Virus record (IMG/VR): IMGVR_UViG_3300031576_000227
Location: 1-32,341 of that record
Reading direction: 5' to 3' (one strand)
Source of the DNA: a virus
Length of the DNA stretch: 32,341 nucleotides
Positions within the stretch are counted from its first letter, which is position 1, and every line of letters begins with the position of its first letter. Positions 22,642-29,244 of this stretch are shown in pieces. The position numbers were made by a program, and so were the translations under genes. The notes beneath the pieces were generated by a model. That model did not search any database, had not been told where the DNA came from, and worked only from the letters and a program-made list of their open reading frames with translations.

Positions 22642-23625
22642 TCACTTTTCAGCCGGATTCACGATCTTTCTGAGGTATTCGACGCGCGTCCTGGTGTGAG
22701 CGCCGTAACAGGCGTCCACCATGCGGGTGCTCTTGTGCCCCAAGGCATCGGCTACCTCTTTGTTCGACCTGCCCTCTTCCAGCTTCGCGACAGAAAATCC
22801 GTGCCGGAGCCCGTAGGAGGACTTCTCTTTGGGGATGCCGGCGCGTCGAGCCCAGCGGCGGAAATGCTGCTCCCAAGTGTCTTCTTTCCACGGTTCGCCG
22901 TCACCGTTCAGAAACACGAGGTCGCCGGGCTTCGGCTGTCTCTTGCGGTGGAGCCAACGGAGCAGCCGAAGCAGCCGGTTCGACAGCGGGATCAGGCGGA
23001 TGTCGCCCGTCGCGGCGAACGTCTTGCTCTCGCGCCCGAGGTCAATCACGCCGGCCCAGTCAACATGAAGCCACTGCACTCGCCGCATTTCGTCAGGGCG
23101 TGGGCCGGACTCCCACAAGAACTTGAGGGCGATGCGGAAGGCCGGGCTGCCAGGGCTCTTTCGCGGTCGCTGCCTTTTGGGGCGGGCGCGAACCATCATC
23201 GCCAAGTACTCGGCCCGCTCCATCGCGGGTCGAATCTTGGGGTGAAGTCGGATTTCCCGCGGCCATTCGTAGGGGTTCCACGCGATCAGCTTGACATCGC
23301 GGAAGGCCCAGCGGAAAGCGCCGATGACGGCGGCGAGCGCGTCGCGGATCGTGCTGTCGGCCTTCCATTCGGGGTGAGCGGCAAGCCACGTCAGCAAGTC
23401 CTCTTGGACGCAGGTATCGACAGGCTTGGCCGGATGATCGGTCGCGAACTTGGGCAGGAAGTTCAAATCGCGTTCGCGACTCTTGGGCTTCAGTTTGCCG
23501 AGCCGGACGCGCAGGTCGAGATGAGCGCGGCGCGCATCGATCACGTCCGCCACGGTGAAAGGTGCGTCGGTGGACGCCGGGTCGAAGAGATGCAGACGGT
23601 GCGTCGGCTGAGCATGGACGTTCAC
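22642..23625 (-). CDS. int: Tyrosine recombinase (phage integrase)
   Basis: The 327-residue protein catalyses site-specific recombination between the adjacent attachment site and the host tRNA gene. The C-terminal catalytic domain shows Arg176 in 'GPRPDEMRR', Lys201, Arg274 in 'YGLRHGFS', His297 in 'LGHKS' and the nucleophile Tyr307 in 'ACYGAH'. The first His of the HxxR box is Tyr271, a tolerated variation. Residues about 20-110 are a core-binding domain of the SAM-like type. The GTG start follows GGAGG by five bases. The frame is open 31 codons further upstream without a good ribosome binding site. No excisionase was identified with certainty. Confidence 0.93.
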   Translation of the reverse strand: MNVHAQPTHRLHLFDPASTDAPFTVADVIDARRAHLDLRVRLGKLKPKSRERDLNFLPKFATDHPAKPVDTCVQEDLLTWLAAHPEWKADSTIRDALAAVIGAFRWAFRDVKLIAWNPYEWPREIRLHPKIRPAMERAEYLAMMVRARPKRQRPRKSPGSPAFRIALKFLWESGPRPDEMRRVQWLHVDWAGVIDLGRESKTFAATGDIRLIPLSNRLLRLLRWLHRKRQPKPGDLVFLNGDGEPWKEDTWEQHFRRWARRAGIPKEKSSYGLRHGFSVAKLEEGRSNKEVADALGHKSTRMVDACYGAHTRTRVEYLRKIVNPAEK

Positions 23626-23662
23626 ATGAGCCTCCAGCACACGGTAGCGGCAGGAAGCCCAG

Positions 23663-23690
23663 GCCCCGCAGCCCAACGGCGGGGCAGTTT
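23663..23690 (+). terminator. Hairpin in the integrase-early gene gap, possible terminator
   Basis: GCCCCGC and GCGGGGC form a 7-bp stem with a 9-base loop, followed by AG and four T in plus orientation. It could stop transcripts that run from the early genes across the antisense integrase. On the minus strand it lies in the integrase leader. The rest of the 202-base gap between the two start codons shows no clear promoter. Confidence 0.35.
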
Positions 23691-23827
23691 TCCTACCGGC
23701 CTCGCGCACAAGAGGCAAGAGCGCAGGGGAACTTCACGATAACGCAACGCCGGTGAAAACTCAACAACGGGAAACGGTCGTGTTGGCCGCCATTGGGATC
23801 GTCCACCATCACAAAGGAGCTATTGCA

Positions 23828-24592
23828 GTGAAGACGAGAACGAACACAGAGCCAGCAGCGCCGGTGAACCGCATCGCGTCGTCGGCGAACGGCCAAGACA
23901 AGAAGAACAAGGAGCAACTGACCATTGCTCCGCTTCGCCAGGCCATCATGACCATCCCCATCGTCGGCGTCTCGCCGCTCAAGGTGCTCCGCTTCAGTCA
24001 GAAGAAAAGGAACCTCATGGCGACCACGCAGGAAGCCGGCGAGCAATCGAAGACCAAACGCAAGCGCGAGCCGAAGGACTTCAAGGCCGAGTATGAGGAT
24101 GCCAAGTACCGTTGCACCGTCACGGAGAAAGGCAAGGAGCTGACGTGGCTCGGGCTCAATGCGAACGGCGTTCGGAACGGCTGCATCGAGACGTGCCGCA
24201 TGGCCGGGTTCGTCATGACGCGGGCCAAGATGAGCGTCTTCTGCGTTGAGGACGGACTGGACAACATCGACGCCACGCCTCTCTGCCGCATCTACGGCGA
24301 GCCGGAGATGGTCGTTGACCCAGTGCGGAACGCGAACGGTTCTCCGGACCTGCGCCCCCGCGTGATGTTCCGCCGGTGGAAGATGACGCTGCGTATCCGG
24401 TTCGATGAGGACCAGTTTTCCGCGAGCGACATCATCAACCTGATGATCCGCGTCGGGCAACAGAACGGGCTTGGCGAGGGGCGGCCGAACGGTACTCAGG
24501 GGTGCGGAACCGGTAACGGGATTTTCACCGTCGATGCCGAGAACTGCAAGCTGGAGCGGCTGCCGCAAAATCCGTTCAAGGTGCGGGAGTGA
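23828..24592 (+). CDS. Conserved phage early protein (DNA-metabolism region)
   Basis: The 254-residue protein begins at GTG after AAGGAG. An N-terminal linker leads to 'IMTIPIVGVSPLKVLRFSQKKRNLM', a Lys/Arg-rich section, 'KGKELTWLGLNANGVRNGCIETCR' and 'LCRIYGEPEMVVDPVRNANGSPDLRPRVMFRRWKMTLRIRFDEDQFS'. It then ends in a Gly-rich part. This order is familiar from a widespread phage family of unknown function usually found near recombination genes. Its paired beta strands and Gly-rich C-terminus recall ferredoxin-like RNA-binding folds, which is only an impression. It is followed by an unusual purine-rich repeat. Confidence 0.68.
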   Translation: MKTRTNTEPAAPVNRIASSANGQDKKNKEQLTIAPLRQAIMTIPIVGVSPLKVLRFSQKKRNLMATTQEAGEQSKTKRKREPKDFKAEYEDAKYRCTVTEKGKELTWLGLNANGVRNGCIETCRMAGFVMTRAKMSVFCVEDGLDNIDATPLCRIYGEPEMVVDPVRNANGSPDLRPRVMFRRWKMTLRIRFDEDQFSASDIINLMIRVGQQNGLGEGRPNGTQGCGTGNGIFTVDAENCKLERLPQNPFKVRE

Positions 24593-24790
24593 ATTGGAAG
24601 GCCGGAAAGCAGAGCACCGGATGCAAACGCAGTGAACAGCACTGAAGTGGAAAGGATCGGATAGCAAAGGCTGGAGCGCAAGGCAAAGGATCGCAGCGGA
24701 GCGGACCGCATCGGCTGGACCGCAGTCGAAGGCAGTGAAGCGGAGCGGACGGCTAAGCAGCGGACAGCATCGGCCCTCCTCAGTTTTGGA
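24593..24790 (+). repeat. Purine-rich degenerate direct repeat array
   Basis: The non-coding gap of 243 bases before the next gene holds about 200 bases made of short, imperfect, roughly 10-base units such as GGAAAGGATCGG, GGCAAAGGATCG, CGGAGCGGACCGCATCGG and CGGAGCGGACGG. T is rare on the plus strand. No start codon with a ribosome binding site leads into it. It may be a protein binding array, an RNA or a replication/recombination element. Confidence 0.65.
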
Positions 24791-24835
24791 TCGAACCGCC
24801 TGGAACACCATCGCCCCACAACAGGAGGCCCGCCA

Positions 24836-25312
24836 GTGAAACTTCAAGAACTTGAACCGAAAGCCCGTAGTTTCTCCCAGCGCAAGGACGTTCGCCAGGC
24901 ACTGGAGAAGGTCCGCAAGCAGAACAATGACGGCTTGCTGTTGCCCGAAGAGGTCGTCAGCGAAGCCCAGAGCGAAGACAGCCCGCTCCATCGCGCCTTC
25001 GAGTGGGACGACACCAAGGCGGGCCGTCAGTACCGCTTGATGCAGGCCCGCGCCTTGATCCGGCATATCGAGGTCGTGTACCCGGATGACAAGAGCGAGC
25101 AAGCTATTCCGAAGTACGTCAGCCTCAAGTCTGACCGCCGGCGCCCTGGCGGCGGCTATCGCGAGACCGGGCAAGTCCTCTCGTCCAAAGAACTGCTGAA
25201 GGAACTGGAGGACACGGCCAAGAAGGAACTGGAGAGCTGGACGCAGCGGTACAAGATGCTGAACGACCTGTGCGAGAAGGTTCGCAAGGCTGCTGGGCTG
25301 AAGGTCAAGTAG
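24836..25312 (+). CDS. Conserved phage helical protein (158 aa)
   Basis: The 158-residue protein starts at GTG with GGAGG upstream. Its layout matches a widespread phage family. A charged N-terminal helix is followed by 'LLLPEEVVSEAQSEDSPLHRAFEWDDTKAGRQYRLMQARALIRHIEVVY', a middle with 'YVSL', and a C-terminal coiled helix 'KELLKELEDTAKKELESWTQRYKML'. The 'SPLH..FEWDD..A' element is the hallmark I recognise. The family's function is unknown to me. It often sits among early genes, as here between the repeat array and the Mom-like gene. Confidence 0.7.
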   Translation: MKLQELEPKARSFSQRKDVRQALEKVRKQNNDGLLLPEEVVSEAQSEDSPLHRAFEWDDTKAGRQYRLMQARALIRHIEVVYPDDKSEQAIPKYVSLKSDRRRPGGGYRETGQVLSSKELLKELEDTAKKELESWTQRYKMLNDLCEKVRKAAGLKVK

Positions 25313-25327
25313 GACTTGGAGGAACGT

Positions 25328-26077
25328 ATGACAACTTCCGACACCGTGATCTTCTGCGGCCACTACGGACCGGACGGCAAGTGCGGCGCTGAGGCCACGG
25401 TGCGGATCGTCCACGGGAGCAAGCAAGAGGCCCGGTGTGAGAAGCATCGGAAGGCGGCTGAGCAGTGCCGGCCGGGGTGTCGGGTTGTTCCGCTGAACGG
25501 AGATGCCGACGTGACCACCGGCGGCGAAAGCATTTGTCGGCTGATGCACCCGCTCTTCCAAGCGGGCCAAGGCGGTTCAAGTCCGACCTCGCCGCTCGAA
25601 CTGCGCTTCCACACTTGCGCCGTCTCCACAGCCCGGCGGCTGAATCGCCTGTGGCACTCGGTCCTGCCGAAGACGGTCGAATCGAACCTGACGCGGACCC
25701 GACGTAACGCCTACTTCGCCGCCGAGTGCGACGGGACGTTCTACGCAGCGGCAATCTGGACTGACCCGATTGCGTACGGCCTGCCAGCGGACTGGCTGGA
25801 ATTGCGACGGTTCGCGATAGCGCCGGACGCCCCGAAGTACACGGCCTCGCGGATGCTCGGATGGATGGTGCGACAGTTACGCAAAAAGTTCCCCGACGTG
25901 GTAAAGCTCATCAGCTATCAGGACTGCGACCGCCACGCTGGGACTATCTACAAGGCGGCTGGCTGGAAGATGGGCGTGAAGAGCTACGAGCATCGTAACC
26001 GTGGCCTCCGCTCTGGTCGCAAGCGGAATATGCAGCAGACGACGGCAACGAAGCAGCGATGGGAACTGGACCTATGA
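25328..26077 (+). CDS. Mom-like GNAT protein (putative DNA modification)
   Basis: The 249-residue protein joins an N-terminal cysteine cluster (about residues 10-52, with CxHxxxC-like spacing) to a GNAT-type domain at about residues 120-220. The region 'LRRFAIAPDAPKYTASRMLGWMVRQLRKKFPDV' and the later 'ISYQDCDRHAGTIYKAAGW' match the pattern of phage Mu Mom relatives, which add a methylcarbamoyl group to adenine in phage DNA and so block restriction. The C-terminus ends in 'QRWELDL', also seen in such proteins. The ATG with GGAGG five bases upstream was chosen. Its stop overlaps the next start (ATGA). DNA as substrate is inferred from the family. Confidence 0.7.
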   Translation: MTTSDTVIFCGHYGPDGKCGAEATVRIVHGSKQEARCEKHRKAAEQCRPGCRVVPLNGDADVTTGGESICRLMHPLFQAGQGGSSPTSPLELRFHTCAVSTARRLNRLWHSVLPKTVESNLTRTRRNAYFAAECDGTFYAAAIWTDPIAYGLPADWLELRRFAIAPDAPKYTASRMLGWMVRQLRKKFPDVVKLISYQDCDRHAGTIYKAAGWKMGVKSYEHRNRGLRSGRKRNMQQTTATKQRWELDL

Positions 26078-26287
26078 TCGTCGTCCACACTTTTTGCAAA
26101 TGCGACGCTTGCGGAAACGAAGCCCGCGCCAGGCAATCTTTTCCGCCCATGATCGGGCGACGGCCATTCCGCGGAAGTAATCGCCCGGAACGACGGCTGG
26201 TTCATCGGTACGACCGGCGACTACTGCCCGGAGTGCAAGAGGCGTGGGGTGGCGAAGTTGAAGGCGAAGCTGGAGGCCGCAAAGTGA
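26074..26287 (+). pseudogene. Zinc-ribbon protein gene split by a +1 frameshift
   Basis: The ATG overlaps the Mom-like stop and encodes 'FCKCDACGNEARARQSFPP'. The expected continuation, 'SGDGHSAEVIARNDGWFIGTTGDYCPECKRRG', is found only in the +1 frame from 26153, after a TGA in that frame, and ends at 26287. The two parts together give a four-cysteine ribbon (CDAC and CPEC) of a type I know from phages. Neither part is complete alone. The second part overlaps the next gene in GTGA. A single-base insertion or sequence error at 26149-26152 is the simplest cause. Confidence 0.55.
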
Positions 26288-26982
26288 CCACCGAAACCGA
26301 AATCCTCGATCAAGTCCGCAAGTTCGTGGCCTTGACGCCGCACCGGCTCGACATGGAGCACTGGCACGGCAACGCGCCGTGCAGCACGGCACATTGCCTG
26401 GCCGGCTGGGCTCAAGAGTTGTCCGGCGAGAAAGGTGATCCGTACGAGATCGGGCGGCGCCTCCTGCCGAAGACAGCCGCAATGCCGGGATTCTTCTGCT
26501 CGGCGAAGGTCGCTCGCGCGTGGCTCGATACGCGCGGATACGCAGACGACACGAAAGAAAGCGCCTTCCGCGATGCACTGATCGGTCTGGGCTGGAAGCA
26601 CGTTTCGTCGGGGACGCATGAGACCATCAGCGGCGACTGGCTCTACGGCAACGCGGTACTGACCACGATGGAAGCGATACTCTTCGGTGATGACAGCGAA
26701 GCGACTGACGGAGACCGCGAAATGAGCAGCATCCGCAAACAGCCCCGCGCCTCCTTCCGCCATGACAACGTGCGGATCGACCGGACTTACCGTGGCTCGT
26801 TCGCCGGCCGGACGTGGACGAGGTGCAACGAGACGACGCCAGACATCGAAGCCCGCATCGCCCAATTGACTGACCTAGCAGAGCGGGGGCTGCCGCTGGT
26901 TTATCACACGGAGGGGAACCATGCTCGTACTCAGTCGGCATACAGGACAACGGCTTTTCATCGGCGACAAGGTGATTGTTGA
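26284..26982 (+). CDS. Conserved hypothetical phage protein (232 aa)
   Basis: The GTG start lies in a GTGA overlap and has GGAGG eight bases upstream. The frame is open further upstream only because it shares the frame of the split zinc-ribbon gene. Residues about 1-140 contain 'LDMEHWHGNAPCSTAHCLAGWAQELSGE', a His/Cys-containing helix motif I recall from uncharacterised phage and bacterial proteins. Residues 150-232 are basic and less conserved in appearance. The last 62 bases overlap csrA, so the true C-terminus may be shorter. No function can be assigned. Confidence 0.55.
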   Translation: MTTETEILDQVRKFVALTPHRLDMEHWHGNAPCSTAHCLAGWAQELSGEKGDPYEIGRRLLPKTAAMPGFFCSAKVARAWLDTRGYADDTKESAFRDALIGLGWKHVSSGTHETISGDWLYGNAVLTTMEAILFGDDSEATDGDREMSSIRKQPRASFRHDNVRIDRTYRGSFAGRTWTRCNETTPDIEARIAQLTDLAERGLPLVYHTEGNHARTQSAYRTTAFHRRQGDC

Positions 26983-27124
26983 AGTGGTGGGCATCAACAA
27001 GGGCCGCGTGCAGCTTGGCATCTCTGCGCCGCGAGAACTGCCGGTGCATCGCGAGGAAATCAAGAAGGCAATCGATGCGGCCAGGGCCGCGAAGGACATG
27101 CCCGCTGCGCCCTGCGTTAGCTGA
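26921..27124 (+). CDS. csrA: Phage-encoded CsrA/RsmA translational regulator
   Basis: The 67-residue protein has the full CsrA pattern: 'MLVLSRHTGQRLFIGD' at the start, 'GRVQLGISAP' in the middle and 'VHREEI' with Arg44. Leu4, Arg6, Val42 and Arg44, which contact GGA motifs in RNA, are present. Position 7 is His instead of the usual basic residue. CsrA dimers bind ANGGA sequences in leaders and usually block translation. The gene has its own strong site ACGGAGGGGAACC, which contains ACGGA, so autorepression is plausible. Its stop overlaps an ATG of the next gene. It may retune host metabolism or phage early genes. Confidence 0.93.
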   Translation: MLVLSRHTGQRLFIGDKVIVEVVGINKGRVQLGISAPRELPVHREEIKKAIDAARAAKDMPAAPCVS

Positions 27125-27936
27125 TGGCGACGGCTGACACAGGCCAGCGGGCTGCTTTTCACGGAGAGCACGATGCGTTTTTTCTCGGCACGCACCAGGT
27201 TGAATGGCTCGGACGTACAGACGTGCCGCTGTTCGTCTCCGCGCGTCGGCTCCGTCTCCGAAAGCGACTGCCGACAGCTCGCTGGCCGTGGGCTCTCGAC
27301 TCCGGTTTCTCGGAACTCTCGCTCTTCGGCCGCTGGGAGACGAGCCCGCAACAGTACGCCGACGAAACCCGGCGCTGGCGTGACCGGATCGGCGGAATGC
27401 AGTGGGCAGCTCCGCAAGATTGGATGTGCGAGCCGTTCATCGTCGCCAAAACAGGAAAGTCCGTCCGTGAACACCAGCAGCGAACCATCGCCAGCTACCA
27501 CGATCTGCGCCGCCTGGCCGACGGTGTTCAGTGGATTCCTGTCCTGCAAGGATGGGGTTTCGAGGACTACTACGATCATGCGGCACAATGGCTGGCGAGC
27601 GGAGTACCGCTCACCGATGGCCGGGTGGTGGGACTGGGCTCAGTCTGCCGACGTCAATCTACAGGACTGGCCGCTGACATCGGTCGATCCCTGTTTGATC
27701 GTGGAATACGGCTGCACGCCTTTGGGTTCAAGTTCGGCGGACTGGTCGCATGCGCGCCTTGGCTGGCGAGCGCGGACAGTCTCGCCTGGAGCTACAACGC
27801 CAGACGCAATGTACCGATGGCTGGGTGTTCACATGGCTCTTGTGCGAACTGCCTTCGTTGGGCTCTGCGCTGGCGTGAGCGGCTGCTGAATGTGCTGAGC
27901 GTGCACCGGGAATACGTTCAGCCGGTTTTGCTCTGA
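27124..27936 (+). CDS. DpdA-like deazapurine DNA modification protein (TGT fold)
   Basis: The frame encodes a protein resembling DpdA, the tRNA-guanine transglycosylase-like enzyme that inserts 7-deazaguanine into DNA. Visible TGT-like elements are 'ALDSGF' near residue 57, 'APQDWMCEPF', 'IPVLQG', 'VGLGSVCRR', 'LHAFGFK' and 'SADSLAWS', whose Asp may be the nucleophile. A 'CSHGSCANC' cluster may bind zinc. The in-frame ATG overlaps the csrA stop but has no ribosome binding site. Family members start at the equivalent of 'FFLGTH'. A good start (GGAGAG, then ATG at 27173) sits one frame away and would join this frame by -1 slippage at 27178. The usual second Gly of DSGGF is absent. Confidence 0.72.
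   Translation: MATADTGQRAAFHGEHDAFFLGTHQVEWLGRTDVPLFVSARRLRLRKRLPTARWPWALDSGFSELSLFGRWETSPQQYADETRRWRDRIGGMQWAAPQDWMCEPFIVAKTGKSVREHQQRTIASYHDLRRLADGVQWIPVLQGWGFEDYYDHAAQWLASGVPLTDGRVVGLGSVCRRQSTGLAADIGRSLFDRGIRLHAFGFKFGGLVACAPWLASADSLAWSYNARRNVPMAGCSHGSCANCLRWALRWRERLLNVLSVHREYVQPVLL
27178..27184 (+). promoter_or_regulatory. Slippery heptamer T TTT TTC at the DpdA-like start
   Basis: From the ATG at 27173 the codons are ATG CGT TTT TTC. The last seven bases form X XXY YYZ in the correct phase. A -1 slip gives Met-Arg-Phe-Phe-Leu-Gly-Thr-His, the N-terminus expected for the family. One extra T in the run would have the same effect. Confidence 0.55.
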
Positions 27937-27949
27937 AGCGGAGAGCACG

Positions 27950-28174
27950 ATGCTCGCATTCGGATTCGTGGGCACGATGGACACGCCGAAGAAAATCCAT
28001 GCAGCCGCTGGCACTGAGAGAAAGTGCAAAGGACGCGAGAAGAACTGTGCGGCGTGCGGACAGATGATTCGTGTCGGCGAAGTGTACGTGATCGGTGAAG
28101 GCCATTTGCCGATGCACTACGGCGCACGGTTTGTATCGCGGCCGGGACCGAATTGTCCGCCTGAAAATCCGTGA
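27950..28174 (+). CDS. Small zinc-binding protein (74 aa)
   Basis: The 74-residue protein follows a GCGGAGAGCACG leader almost identical to that before the DpdA-like start at 27173. It carries Cys in 'KCKGREKNCAACGQM', followed by 'VYVIGEGHLPMHYG' and a last Cys. A zinc knuckle with Cys and His ligands is plausible. There is no signal peptide, although the N-terminus is mildly hydrophobic. The family is unknown to me. Confidence 0.55.
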   Translation: MLAFGFVGTMDTPKKIHAAAGTERKCKGREKNCAACGQMIRVGEVYVIGEGHLPMHYGARFVSRPGPNCPPENP

Positions 28175-28192
28175 CATGATAAGGACTGGTCG

Positions 28193-28287
28193 GGGCCAAG
28201 CTGGCAACGCGGTTCAATTCTGCCGTTGGCTCCTGCCGGCAGAACAGGGGGAAGCGCGAGTGCCTGCGGTCGAACCGAGCTTGGCCC
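28193..28287. ncRNA. Nested inverted repeats, possible structured RNA
   Basis: A perfect 10-bp outer pair (GGGCCAAGCT with AGCTTGGCCC) encloses a perfect 8-bp hairpin (TTCTGCCG with CGGCAGAA, 11-base loop). The element fills most of the 132-base gap between two small genes and ends 19 bases before the next ATG. It could be a leader structure, a small RNA or a protein binding site. An overlapping 106-codon frame is open here but looks like a shadow. Confidence 0.4.
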
Positions 28288-28306
28288 ATTGCGGTGAGAA
28301 CAACCG

Positions 28307-28501
28307 ATGCGAACCAACTGCCTTCTCTGCAATCGCATGGTCCAGACGCGCGGCCTCTGCCGCACTCACTACCGGCGGGCGCTCCGTGATGTCACGGCCG
28401 GTGAGTATAGCTGGGAGGACGCTGAGGATCGCGGCCTCGCCCTGCCGACGCAAGACAACCGCGAGAAGTTGGGCGAGTGGTTCAGGAGGTTGACGGCGTG
28501 A
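28307..28501 (+). CDS. Small zinc-finger protein (64 aa)
   Basis: The 64-residue protein begins 'MRTNCLLCNRMVQTRGLCRTHYRR'. CxxC, Cys and His are spaced as in a small zinc finger of the kind repeated in phage accessory regions. The C-terminal half is acidic, with several Trp. The ribosome binding site is weak (GCGGTGAG), and the start follows a structured region. Its stop overlaps the next start in GTGA. Confidence 0.6.
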   Translation: MRTNCLLCNRMVQTRGLCRTHYRRALRDVTAGEYSWEDAEDRGLALPTQDNREKLGEWFRRLTA

Positions 28502-28677
28502 AAGCCGCGTTCAACGGCACATGCTTCTGGTGTGAGATGTTCAAGCCGCACTGCGCCAATGTGCGCATTCGCATTGACGACGTGCACAGAAAGTACAGCC
28601 GCGTTGCGAGAACTATGTTCGTGCACGCGGTTTCTGGAGCAATCGAAGTAGGAGCCCGACGTGGAAGACATGGCTGA
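28498..28677 (+). CDS. Small cysteine-containing protein (59 aa)
   Basis: The GTG start lies in a GTGA overlap with GGAGG eight bases upstream. The 59-residue product has 'CFWCEMFKPHC' near the N-terminus, three Cys and a His that may hold a metal ion. A basic remainder follows. The last 17 bases overlap the next gene. The family is unknown. Confidence 0.5.
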   Translation: MKAAFNGTCFWCEMFKPHCANVRIRIDDVHRKYSRVARTMFVHAVSGAIEVGARRGRHG

Positions 28678-28999
28678 GCGGGAGTTGGAAGCCGAGCGGA
28701 AGGTGCGCGACGACCGCGACCGTTACAAGGCTGCGCTGGAGTGGATTCTCCGCTACGCCGCTGAGCGCCGGTCGAATGCCGCGCTGAAGATCGACGGGCC
28801 TGGCTCAGCCGTCCCAAGTCAGACGCCCTACGCAGACACGCTTATGGAGGCGTTCTGCTACTGGCGCGGCTACCGCGAGGGAATCGGGTTCATCAACGCG
28901 GTCGCTCACGACGTGCTGGTCGGCAAGGCGCTGATGGAGCTGCCGTACATCGGCACAGACAACCCCCGCCGCCCCGCAGCCGACGGAGTGATAAAATGA
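28661..28999 (+). CDS. Hypothetical helical protein (112 aa)
   Basis: The 112-residue protein starts at GTG, six bases after GGAG. Residues 1-35 form a strongly charged coiled-coil-like helix ('ERELEAERKVRDDRDRYKAALEWILRYAAE'). A second helical section has 'YADTLMEAFCYWRGYREGIGFI'. No signal peptide or motif is seen. It is followed by the XRE regulator gene. Confidence 0.58.
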   Translation: MEDMAERELEAERKVRDDRDRYKAALEWILRYAAERRSNAALKIDGPGSAVPSQTPYADTLMEAFCYWRGYREGIGFINAVAHDVLVGKALMELPYIGTDNPRRPAADGVIK

Positions 29000-29029
29000 C
29001 GCTTGCATCGAACGAAAAAAGAGGCGAAC

Positions 29030-29236
29030 ATGCCCACCGTGACACGCAAACGCGGACCGAAGATTTCCCCGGCCGAGATCAAGCGCATCCGAACCCGGCT
29101 GGGACTGACTCAGGCGCAAGCTGCCGAGCGCGTCGGCGTCACCGTGCGGACGTGGAACTCCTGGGAGTGCGCCCGCGACGTGCCCGCCATTCAAAGCGTC
29201 ATGCTTCTCCGGATGCTCTCCGAAGGAAAAATTTAG
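29030..29236 (+). CDS. XRE-family helix-turn-helix regulator, second copy
   Basis: The 68-residue protein is essentially one HTH_3 domain: 'IKRIRTRLGLTQAQAAERVGVTVRTWNSWE' at about residues 15-44, then a short helix. GAGG lies six bases before the ATG. The frame is open nine codons upstream, without a better site. It stands directly in front of a strong promoter with two 15-bp operators, so it is the natural candidate to bind them. It shares only the fold with the minus-strand regulator. Confidence 0.78.
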   Translation: MPTVTRKRGPKISPAEIKRIRTRLGLTQAQAAERVGVTVRTWNSWECARDVPAIQSVMLLRMLSEGKI

Positions 29237-29244
29237 AATCGACC

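Noticed and set aside
22471-23742. A 423-codon plus-strand frame across the att site and integrase
   Set aside because: It reads the half tRNA (giving the false 'RVMGLEPTT' peptide) and the antisense of the integrase.
23693-25570. A 625-codon open frame on the minus strand
   Set aside because: It lies opposite three well-supported plus-strand genes and the purine-rich repeat. It is long only because of high GC and third-position bias.
27173-27889. The 238-codon frame from the well-placed ATG before the DpdA-like gene
   Set aside because: Beyond the first four codons the product is Arg/Ser-rich shadow sequence, while the -1 frame carries clear family motifs. The start itself is kept as a finding.
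28203-28244. Possible tRNA because of a GGTTCAATTC segment
   Set aside because: The flanking bases cannot form a T stem, acceptor or anticodon arm; the inverted repeats have a different layout.
28176-28493. A 106-codon plus-strand frame over the nested hairpin
   Set aside because: It overlaps the zinc-finger gene at 28307 in another frame, and its composition looks like a shadow.
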